From positions 7,665,001 through 7,729,000 of the forward strand of contig JAVHKY010000030.1 of assembly GCA_035079385.1 (NCBI GenBank): a DNA stretch of 64,000 nucleotides, read 5' to 3'. Shown here piece by piece: positions 35,801-47,800 of this stretch; the first letter of the stretch is position 1, and the number at the start of each line of letters is the position of its first letter. Under the pieces are notes generated by a model, which saw only the letters and a program-made list of their open reading frames with translations, did not search any database and was not told where the DNA came from. Source of the DNA: Aspidiotus rigidus. Lineage: Eukaryota; Arthropoda; Insecta; Hemiptera; Diaspididae. The translations under genes and the position numbers were made by a program.

Positions 35801-38800
35801 ATGCAGGTATACATATCATTTTTTTTTTTTTTTTTTTTTCTTCTACATTATCGCAATAGGCTCGTAGCCTGAACACTGGGGAGTAATGTTGAAATTCAGG
35901 TAAAGACAAAGTGGAAGTTTCATTGCCCATTTCAATTTTCCTCATCTATGTTTTGATTTTTGTCATTATCGACTTTATAATATCTTACTGTACCTATTTT
36001 TGGAAATGGACAGTCAGGTTAATACTTTAAGATTCTTCTAAATCACCTAAGTTTTATATTTTAATTTTAATAGAACCCATTAAAAAGATTAGAAATGAAT
36101 TGAACAATAGAAGAGAAAGTGGAATACCTTAAATCATTATTATCATAATCAGCTTATAACTGAGAAACAATGAAGTTTAGGTATGGGGAGCATGTGTAAA
36201 TGATTTTATAGCAAATTATTGAAAAGTCGGTGATGCTTACGCTACTGCGTGAGCTTTTTTTTTTTTTTAAAGTTTTCTATGTTCTTGCTTTGACCTCTCC
36301 TCTCTCCAGCCCAATTCCAAAATTTGCATGCACGTGCGGGCAGATGACCTTGAAACTAATTTCCCTTTTCTACTATTTGTTACCTTTATACTAGGTCTAA
36401 ACCCTAATAATCTTATATATAGTGCATCCTCCCCTCTTTCTTTATAATAAAGTATGACGTTATCAGCTGATGACGTGATCCCTGAGGCTTTCTCCAACTA
36501 TTACGTCATCAGCTGATGATGTTATCAACCGTGACCCCGAATCATTCTGAAATTGGCGAGTTCCATCCAGCTCCCCTCATCCTTGTAATCTATGAGTGGT
36601 TTAGTCATAGGTGTTACGGTAAATGTGTATAATCGTTGATTCTACAGAATAACCGGAGACTGTATATAATCGCCACTAACAAGCAACCAGGTCGATCAAT
36701 ATATGAAATTTCATAGAACGACCGAGGATTCTATTTATATTCACCAGAGGTTTTTGGTGAATGTACATGAAAACAAATAGAAAAATCAGATGACAATGCT
36801 AACGGTGACAATGTACTGTAAGTTGAGAAGCGTGGAGACTCTTCTGATAATATAAATTTGAAGATGAAATGTATGCAAACTCACTTGCGGTCATGTAGAC
36901 TTGGCATTTGTTGGCACAGGAGAGATTGGAATGGCATTCAGAAATGTTCAAGCGGTCTGTACTTTTACAGGAACCTCTCTGTTCGTTTGACATTCCGTCT
37001 TGAAGGTACAACACTCATACCCCTACCGGATGAATTTCTTACATACTCGCGAAGAGATATTGGAGACTTCAGTGACGCTTACGAAGATTTCATTGCAGAA
37101 GGTAAATTGATTACGGCTGATTTAATTTTCCGAATTGCGTGCCAATCTTATGAACTCTATCAGTGCAGCTGAGGACTGTACCTAATATATTACGGAGATC
37201 TGCCCGAGCTCGATCTACATCCATTATGGGAACGCTGATAGTTTCACCCTTTTCAGCATTTCTGTACTTTTCTCGACAATTTCACCATTTTGGTAGTTTG
37301 TTGCATGAGGTTTTCCTTAGCTTCCACATCACGTACATTCGCCAAGAACTACGAGTCATTTTATAAAATCACCGGTCATTCTATACATTTTCAGGTTATT
37401 ACACAGAATTCCCAAAATGTGAGGTAATTCTGTAAAATCTCCGGTTATTCTACATAACTCCAGGATTATATGTGTACATTTACCGTAACATATAGGCTTT
37501 TATACTGCTGTATGTTAGGCCTGGTTTCATGAAGGCTCATAGCAAGCCTAATATGGTACACTGTATAGCCCAGTATAATAAAGATTAAGGAGTAGTACTC
37601 CAATTTTGAAATCTGCATTATGACTTCATCAGCCGTGACCCGCAGGCTTAGTATTTAAGGGAAAAAGGGTTTTCCAATTGTACAAATCTACTTTATTAGT
37701 TGCTTTTACAAGAGTACTTCGGGTGTTATCCCTTCATCAGTTGTGTCGCAACTTCAGATATCTAGTCCACGGGAAGGGGGATATCCACATTAATGACGTC
37801 ATTAGCTCGTGACGTCGTCACTATCCATGACTGCTGCCTGTGACGTCATCATCAGTACCCGTTACGGATGCCTGTCAGGTCATCAGCTTGGGCTCTCTCC
37901 TCATCACTCACTCCGCTCTTCCATTATACAATAGTAATACAGTTCGTCTCCCTAATGAGTGAGTGAGGTGTAAGTAGAGCACTAATTTAAGGGAGACGAA
38001 TTGTATTACTATTGGGCCTGGTATAATGGAAGAGCGGAGTGAGTGATGAGGAAAGAGCCCAAGCTGATGATCTGACAGGCATCCGTAACGGGTACTGATG
38101 ATAACGTCACAGGCAGCAGTCATGGATAGTGGAGATGTCACGAGCTAATGACGTCACTAATGTGGATATCCCCCTTCCCGTGGACTAGATATCTTATCTT
38201 ACAGTACACTACGCCTATATTAATCCAAGAACGGAGGCGTACTTCAAAAATTCACAAGCTAAACCATGATTTTATCACAAAGCAGGTGTGGCTTTGGAAT
38301 ATGAATAAAGTCATTTACTTGTAAACATGAAACATGATCTCTGTTTATTTAGCTTTGCCAGAATATCTGTCTTTCTGAAAATTAACAGCCACATTGAATT
38401 TAAATTTCAAAGTTGGGTTCGAGTTGAAATTGATAAACCTGCGTCCTTCTGATTGTGATTAATTTTTTTTCAATGCATCTCTCTTTCATCATACACACTA
38501 AAGTGTCAATAGATTTCTAGAATGTTTATTTTACCAACGAATCGATATGACGAGAAAGAGAAGGGTAGAAAAAGATATGTGGAAAATAAGTTGCTTGAAA
38601 GACCATTGGTGCGCAGTGCAGGGCTTACCGTATGTGCGGACTGTTCATCTGCACTGGGTGCCAAATTTTTGAGGGCCACAAATTATGTCTTGTACTTATG
38701 TCAGAATCGCTGCGATGAAGAGAGATCAGGGGGGCGAGAAAAATTTTGCACAGAACGGAAGCCTACCTATACATATTATGTTGCGACGGTGACGCTGATA

Positions 38801-41800
38801 ACATTTCGGGAAGAACAGTAAGCTGTAAAAGAAGTTTCGGCAAGGTTTAGAAGATCGGAGATTCTCGTAGAATATTTAGAAGAGAGATACTCTACTTAAT
38901 GAAGTGGAACTGTGACAACCCGTTGAACATTGCAGGACAACTTTTTCTCTCATAGACTGTCTACTGGACGATGTAAAATTATTTGGTGTCCTACCAGAAC
39001 TTGGCCTATTGATAGTCAGGAATCTGGTTTCCTGGCAACTGACACAAGATGCTTGTGTGAAGTTATTCGTTGTTGATCAGTCTTATTCCTAATTAATGTG
39101 TTTACTTATTTAAGTCTCATGTGACCATCGTTGTTCATTCCTGGGAAAATTGTCCTCTGTAATATTGTTCTGTCCTCCATGATGGGAGGAGATGAAGCGA
39201 AAGTGCTATACATCTATTGTGCGTAGGTACTTCTCGGTGGGAAGCCGATCCTGTCTAAGTGACTTTAGTAAACCAGCAGAAGTTTTACCCAGCAAAAGTG
39301 TTCAAGAAGTTTGGTCTTCTATATGGTCCCGGTTGGACCTAAGTTACAATTCTCTCGTATTTACTATCCATCTTGATCAGCTGTAGGCATGGAAAGCGGA
39401 AGGTGAATTCGATGTATTATTAGTTCTAAATGATCACGGAGCAAGTATCGTGTCAAGGTTTTATTAAATTTATCGGGGAAAGGTTGAGGTGCTTTTGATA
39501 CCCCTAGTTTTTTGGTTTTTTGTATTCGATTATTTTTCGCCTCCACTAAGGATCGAGCTCTTAAATAGAAGGTAAAATGTAGACGGTGAAAACACTTCGA
39601 GTACTCTTGAAAAAGTATACGAGTATACTTCATCAAAAACTGGCGTTCATTTACTGTGAGACGTGAAACGATTTAACCCTGACACAGTGCGTAAGAGCTA
39701 AAGTGTTCTCGCTGTGTTGCATCGATTGATCGTCATTTGGTCATATTATGTTTAAGTTGTACACGATGTGTATTCTTGCATACATCGAAGAATATAATGT
39801 ATATCGGTAGAAATATATAAAGAAAAAAAAAATATATCATCGATCATAGATGTTATTAAGATGGACGAGTAAACGAGTTATTTAAGTATTCGACGAATAA
39901 CGATGACGACGTTTAAGATAGTTACGACACGGCACGATGAGCTGTACTTTCAGGGAAGTTTGACATTGTCATACACATATGTATTTGAAACGTTTGTGAA
40001 GAATGCTCGGAAGAAGCGTACGACACAATCTGTCAGAGGATTCATGGAATTGATGGGAGAGTATGAATAAAGATAGAGAAATAAAACCGTAGCCCGGAAG
40101 ACATGTTGAAATTCACCCAATGTTATATAGGTATATAGGATTTAGAAAATCGGCAACCTCGATGTTACAAAAATCTCGAATTTGTTCCCTCTTTCGATGC
40201 ATGCGGAAATATTTTTCACGTACGCTAATAATTATTGTGCAAATTAGGTAGGTATATTTCAAAATTATATAGATTCGCCCTGATGTAGGAAAAAGAATGT
40301 ATAGGTATTAATATCTACTGTAGTCGGAAAAGCGCAATTTACATAGAACTATAAAATCATGATGTAGTTTTTTCTTCTTTTCAAAAGCCCTTCTTATCTG
40401 GTTGAATAATAATTTATTGGCCTATTTGGACGTACTCGTGAGGGTCATTCACCCTCATTCGAAGTCAATAGGCCTATAATATACTGAAATGAACGTCCGT
40501 GTAGTGAAAATATAACGTTCGCTGACGCGATCAATGGAAAGTGAAGCGCATTATGGCGTCTCTTTCAATTAAATATGAATTATCGATGTAGGTCAACGAA
40601 ATTTTTATCAAATACACAGAACTTGGCGAGTAAACATCAACTGATAGAGAGCTTTATAAACGGTATCGTATACCTACTCACAAGCATTCTTCTTCATCCT
40701 TCGTTTTCATTCTCGCCACACGTGTAAAGATAAATTCGTTACAAATAAGGTTGAATCTATTTGTATAGACTAATTTTCTTCTAGATATTATAGAGGAGAG
40801 ACATTTTTCGAACGAATAGGCTCCGTTCGTATGGTGCTAATTTTGCTGAGAGTCTGAACGTCGCTTCCTATTAATATACAATCGTTGATGAGGAGGGTGT
40901 AAAAAAATTAGACAAAATCCGCTGTCCCGAGAATTTTTCCAAGTCCTCCCCCTCCTATCATATAAAGCTTGGAGCCTGAAGTTTTCTAGGTCCCAAAAAT
41001 GATGACGTGCCCATTTCAAGAAAGCCGTCGGTTTTTTCAAATCCCCCTCCTATCATATACATAAAGCTCGAGAGTCGAAATTTTAACAGGGAACCTATTC
41101 TATGGGTTTTATTTTGAGAAATTTCCGTGCGCTGTCCAACAAAAAACTTGGACAAATTCCGACTCTCAAGCCGTATATCATAGGAGGCGAACTTGGGAAA
41201 ACGACGCGACGGCTGCCTTAACGAAGTTAAACAAGGAAAGCAGCGAACCTGTTTTATGAGTCAAATTAGATTTGGTATTGAGAATTCTAGGAAGCCTAGA
41301 TCTAATATAAAGCTAGTAGGCCTATAAAGAAGTCCTAGACCTACTATAAGCCTTGTATAATATAGTCCGAGAGTTTAAATTTTTCTTGATTCTCGAGCTA
41401 TATATGATGGGAAAGGGACTTGGAAAAATTTTCACTGTCGATCTATATATGTGATCTGCGATGAGAAAAGGATGCTCATTGCTCATTGGCGCAGGGACAC
41501 CATTTCCTCTGATTGGACGTCTAATCAGAGAGAAATGGTGTTCCTGTCAGTGGGCAATGAGTATCCTTTTCTCATCGCAGGTCACATATGACAGGTGAGG
41601 AACTTGGAAACATTTCCACTCTCAAGCCATATATTATCAGAGGGGAACTTGAAAAAATTTCGAAATTTCGTCTCTCGAGCTGTATATAACAGGAGAGGGA
41701 CTTGGAAAAATGTCTATCATATATGGCTCGAGAGCCGGAATTTTTCTGAGTCTTCCCCTCTCCGTGACGTCATCAACCTCGGGCCGCTCACGCCCGTGGA

Positions 41801-44800
41801 CAAAAATTTCCTGAATGAACCCCCCAACAAAAAGGGTAGCGGGTTCCCCGCTAATAAGAAACTACTCCTTTTGGTGAGGACTAAAAGTTAGATGTCTTTA
41901 GCTGCATCTTTTCGCATCATAAAATCTGTAGGTATAAAGTCAAGTTTTTTACTTCAAAGAAATCGGACAAAATTGCTTAAAAATATGGATTAAGTGACGA
42001 TGAATGGCCGTGAATAATTTCGAGCGATTAACGGTGAATTTTAACGGGGAACCTGTTTTATCGGTGGGTCCTTCGGAAAAAAACATCCACCGTCCGCCTC
42101 GGAAGTTTTTTTCATGTCTCCCTCCTATTACATATTACGTAAATAGTAAAAGGCAATATTGGCAGAATCTTCGTTTTTCACAGACTCGAGACTCGGAATA
42201 CGTGTAACTACCGTTACGAAAGTACATGAGATCAGGATTGTGCCTAGCAATCTGTATTGTCTATTCTGTACCTAAGTACGTACGGTACGATTAGGTATGA
42301 TTATGTTGTATCATATGGTACAGAACAGTAAACATCTCTTGAAGCTTTTCTCTAGCTCCGAAGTCCTGGACTGTGACTTCTTAATTCGATGACGTCATAG
42401 GTTAGCCCCTTGTGGCGTCACAATCTACATTTTAATAGGAACCTGTTTTATTGAGGGGGCGGGGGGTTGGAAAAAACGCCCGCCGTGCGATGTCCAGCCG
42501 GCAAAATCTTGGAGCTTGAAAATTTTCCTAGTTCCCACTATCACATATAGCTCAGTGGTCGGTGTATAAAGCCTAAAAGATAGCCCCTTCGAGTAACTAG
42601 AAGTGCAATACTTCATACATCAATTGGCTTAGCTCCTTCAATGAGCCAGATTTGCAACGCTTCAAACACCATAAGACTCAGAACGTCCTTCTAAGGTTGG
42701 TTCAAATTCTTGTCCAGACGGTTATCTAACAAATTTTTTTAATAAAAAACTTCACGCCACTTCCGTCAAAACGTTTATTCATTATTTTACGAGGCGACCG
42801 ACGTTTCGAAGTATACATACTTCATCTTCGGGGTCTAGATTAATAAGTCCTTCTAAGGTATTCTAAGTCCCCCTTGTATCATATACATGTATCTTATAAA
42901 ACAGATTCTCTGTCTCCCCTCGTTCAACTCTGTTAAAGAACCCGTGAATTTTTCACCCGTCGCTGTCAATTTATAGTTCGCTGTTTGGAAATGTTGACAT
43001 GTTTCATATCTTTATTGAGCCTCTACCCTTAATTTTGAATGCTAGAAAGAGCTCCCCTTCACCCTCTTTTTCGGACTAAAAACGCGTGCGTATATCCTGT
43101 CGGTGATGCAGAAATCTGCGATTCCATCCTCATACTCTGGGGAATTTGGCCTTCATTATACTAGGCCCAATATAGATTATACTGGGGTCATACCAACTAA
43201 ACTGCTCCATGGACGTCCTATTTGTAAATTTGTTAAAGACGTTCAGATTAGTTTCAATCTAATATAAGAAAAGAAGGGTCATCACTTTTTCTAACACCAA
43301 AATTATTTTATTTTCGGCTCTGCCCGCACATAAGTACAAAATTATACAAAAATTATAAGCTTTACGTTTCGGCTGACCCGCAGCCTTCATCAGAAGTTTT
43401 TTTAGCTTCTGATGAAGGCTGCGGGTCAGCCGAAACGTAAAGCTTATAATTTTTGTATAATTTTGTACTTATGTGCGGGCAGAGCCGAAAATAAAATAAT
43501 TTTGATGAAATTTTCCTTGCACGAAAAAAAAAAAAAAAAAAATTGTTTTGAATTTACTTTTTTCTAACACCTGATAAAATTCAGAATTATATTGATATTT
43601 TGTAAAAATATTATTCCTCCTTCGCGAGTGGACGTTCCGCAAAGAGCGCTAGAGGTGTTGTACTAGAAGGTGATCACATGAAAATTTACATAAGAGCGTA
43701 TGTTTTTTCAACTCGGTATATCTCTCTTAATACTGAAAAAGTAGTACCACTTGTAATGACCTTTTCTGTCTCTCTTGACTAGTAGAATAATATGAAACTC
43801 ATGAAAATAAAAATTTCACCAATTATCTGAAACATCACCTTTTGGTGCAGCATCCACAAATGGCCGGTATAGTGAATGTAGAGGGCGACTCTTTCGGGTC
43901 CACTCGCGATCGGGGAGTATTTTTTCAATTATTTTAAACAGTTAATAAGGAGGTAAAATTCTTATATACCCATCAAAAGTATGATGTTTTCTTGAAAATT
44001 TCCTGAATTCGTCACAAAAAGGGTTGTGATATTTTACAAGAAATGAAGGCAAATTCTTTGGTAGGTATTCGTAGCATAATTATTCATCCGGGCAAAATAT
44101 CAATGACCTAGAATGCATCTTTTATACAATTCTATCTGAAGAGACGCAAAATACTCGCGATATTTACGCTATTACGTACAATATTATTATGAAAACAACG
44201 CCTAAACTCAATTTTACTTTCAAATTCTACATATTTTCAAATATTTATCATGGTATGATTGCAGTACGCGATGGAAAACGTTTTCAGGATCATCATCATT
44301 TGAACGAGTGATAAATAAAAATTAAATGCATAATTGAAATTCTCATAAATTTACTAGGTACTGAATGATGGAAAACTGGGTATGTAAATACTAAGACTGC
44401 ATTATTTTCATATGACTTGGATTTCTACACAAAATCGTCACGAATAAATATTTTGTAATGATTCAAACACGACTTGAAATACAGCATTTTACAAATACAC
44501 GATGAAGTACCGTACACTTTCTATAGCGACGAAAAAACTCTTTAATATCGCAGATTGACATCATCCCTGTTGGAAACAAGCTCTACATTAGTGAACGAAG
44601 AGATACACAAGTAAAACTCGAGTATTTTAATGTCAAATCGACTCTCGGTTTCATTTGCAAATTTTAGTACCTTAATTCACGCGAGAAATAAAATTCAGTA
44701 CTTGTCAACTTTTCAGCAAATTATTGCTTACCTGCTTACAAAGTAATCGAGTGAATGAAATCGACATTAGAAGAAGCGTCAGTTTGGCTAACACCTACTG

Positions 44801-47800
44801 TAAGAGATTTAGAATTGGCCAAATTTTGACTACGATTCTGAAATTTTGTGAAAAAAATGAGTAGATACCCACCGGTTTTTCTTCAACTAGGTTGATTGAA
44901 GGGGGTGTCGGAGATTGTTCCATTTCTATAATCGATTAGGATCGACCGTATCTTTCGCTTCAAGTGGAGGGAGCTCTGAAGTTGAACGTTCTCCAAATCT
45001 CCTTTCCTCTTTATACATCGATTGATGATTGTAATTTTTCAGCAGCCCCTCTCCTTACAGCTCAAGTGAGTCCCATGCACCATATCGACTCCAAATCGAC
45101 TCGTAATTTCGACCAAAAGTTAACTCAACATCGCGACGACACGCGTCGACCTAGTTTCGACCAATATGATCTCAGATTTCTTTCTCCAATCATCATTTTT
45201 TTCTCAACTTTGTTTGTTATTTATTTCTCGTACGATTTGTACTCTCTTAACCTCTTCCGCGAATTGCGATCGTATCGTATCTCATCTATTTGAATTTCGA
45301 ACTTCAATTTGGAGCTTGTGTATCAGAAAAATGTCGACCTACCATTGGAACGCAGGTGTGACTGTAACTCCAGATCGTGTTTGCAATCTTGTTGCATTTT
45401 TCTCCCACTGAATTTGAAACGTGTTATGAAGAAGCGAGTAAAGAGTTTTTATTTTCATGAAGTTACATATCGTAGCTTATTGCTTAGTATAACTCTTATT
45501 TCTCTATCGTGATCCACAGTGATCACGTGTTATATAATCGCGTGTGCTCTCTCAATTTCAAATATTTTTCATACAATGAAACTTCACACTTATGGTCATT
45601 AAAAGCAATAATAAAATCCTGAAAATCTCCAACAGCTTTGAATAGAAGCATCTGCATATCTTTTGTGGTGTGAGCCCGTCGACTTTTTTTCATGAAGATT
45701 ATCTGAAATAATTAATCGACAATTTGGAAATATTTATGAAAGAAAGAAGTGCCTCAAGTAGGTAGGTATGATAGTCACCTTACGTAAAACTGGTTTCACA
45801 CGTGATAAAATCTATTGCAAAAACTAGTGCACCGAAAGACGCTTATATGCTGAGTCCATTTATGAAAAGAGTGTCGCTCTTAGCTTGTTGTATTAAAGCG
45901 ATTATTCATATAAACATGCAAAGGAAACACAGATGAGTGCAACTTTCAAAAGAAAACTGAAACGACGATGGTTGAGAAAATATTCGCATGTTGTGTATTA
46001 ACCTTTCATCTTTATAGGTGAAGATGAAATTATTGTTGAATATCGTGCTCTTAGTTGTTGGGAGGTGGAGAGAGAAAGAAAAAATCAGGAAAAAAGGAAG
46101 AAATTTGAATCACAAATTCTCTCATTTACCCAATTCAAATGGAGCTACTGAGAATGAATTTTTGCCTCTACATTGTATTCTATGATCATTCATATCATAA
46201 ATGTTTGAAAAAATAATTTATGCATCTGGCACAGATCAAGGATCGTCTCACAAACAATAACGATTTTGTTCACTAGTACTTAGGTACTTTCGATCTACAT
46301 TATCTATGAATGAAGCGCAGGGAAACATTCTGTGTTCATGAGAGCACGTATGTGAGTCGAATTTATTGGCCGTATTATCTCTCCTTATTATCAAGGTTCA
46401 TATGTAAATGTTGTTATACGACACGACTAGTCGTTCGTGGTACCTATTTTCATTTTACTTCCTGTAAATAAAGGGTGTAGATTGAAAAAGACGTATCGAG
46501 ACATAAAAAAATGTGTATGCGTCACCTAAATTTTTATGTGTCGGTAGATCATTATAGGGAAAATGAGGAAAGGCACTTCTTTATTTCAATACTAAGGCCG
46601 TTTGAGGTGTGTGATTTATGTAGCGGTATGAAACCATCCGTGAGCGTGGTCAAGACCAGAAATATAGGAGCTGTCTCGGCAGTACTGTGATGAATGTCGG
46701 AAGACATCTAAATTTGTAATTCGTTTTATTGTGTGGAAGAAATTTATATATAAGATGTAAGTAAATGGTCTGTATCGCGGTTTTGATATCGGAAGAGCAA
46801 CAAAAATCTTTTTGTGTATCATGACCTTCATTGCCGACTTGATATATTTGTATTATTACCATGTATTGTAAGATTGAAGTTACCCTTGGTCCTTATTTTT
46901 GGGAATAGTCATTAGATCTTGAAGAAGTTGATTTTCTCAATAAACACCAGAGCAACATAAAAACAATATTATTTGCGTACGAAGTTTACTTTTCTGTCTC
47001 TTCTGTCGCATGTGCAACGCTACCCGGAGTGAGTGTGTATTATATTTGTTTGCTCTAAAACCAGAATCAACCCTTTGGGATATGATTTCAGTGTTGGAAG
47101 AATCTCCTCGGCGAATCTTTTCTTCTTCTTGGCAACATCCAAGCTGCATCAGTGCCCCCAGACACGCAAAAAAACTGTCGGGTGCTTTAACGGCGTTAAC
47201 CGTGGGGTGACATGGAACCTGTTTTATGAGGCATGTGGGATTTGAAAATCGTAGATTGTGACGTCACAACACCATCAAATTGGGACGTTACAGGCCCCTC
47301 CCCCAAAACTATATATGATAGGAGGGAGCTCCGAGGTTTGCCGGCCGGACGGCGAACATTCTTTCCGAAGAACCCTCCGATAAAACAGGTTTCCTGTTGA
47401 TACACCACCTTAGATATGGTAGATCGCTGTTGGAGTCTCTTCTTTCTAACAGAAAACCTGTTTTATTGAGGGGTTTTTCGGAAAAAACGTTCTCTGTCCG
47501 CCATCCGGCTGGACGGCAAACCTCGAAACTCGAAAATCTTACAAGTCCCCTTCCTATCATGTACAGCTAGGTGGTCGGTGCATATAGCCTGAAAGATAGC
47601 GCCTTCCAATCACTAGATATACAATGCTTGATACACTAATTGACTTAGCCTTTTCAATTAGCCACATATGCAACGCTTCAAATACTATAAGACCTAGAAC
47701 GTCCTTTTAAGGCATTCTAAGTCCCCCTCGTATCATATACGTGCCCCATAAAGGACGATCCCTGTCTCCCTTCGTTCAACTCCGTTAAAGAGTCCGCGAG

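Larger units (their letters stand above)
36283..38372 (-). repeat. Family 1 copy, inverted, carrying two later rearrangements
   Basis: Read in reverse it follows the 4,025-5,740 copy from the AGATCAT end (38,372) to the TCTCCTCTC end (36,283). It is interrupted by the 881-bp element at 36,611-37,491. It also contains a 200-bp-arm foldback at 37,756-38,194, where the single-copy interior of the family has been duplicated in inverted orientation. Confidence 0.7.
40837..42960. repeat. Family B array in ABCG intron 1
   Basis: Several partial units carry AACAGGGAACCTATTCTATG (41,083), TTTTAACGGGGAACCTGTTT (42,038) and TAGGAACCTGTTTTATTGAG (42,435). The last unit has the full interior (GGTCGGTGTATAAAGCC, GCAACGCTTCAAACACC) and the closing CTTATAAAACAG...AAAGAACCCGTGAAT near 42,892-42,950. 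It is broken by the MITE at 41,451-41,585 and the insert at 42,698-42,846. Confidence 0.65.

Noticed and set aside
38522..38821. 99-codon frame with several cysteines as a zinc-binding protein
   Set aside because: Cysteine spacing fits no finger type I know and nothing around it supports an exon.
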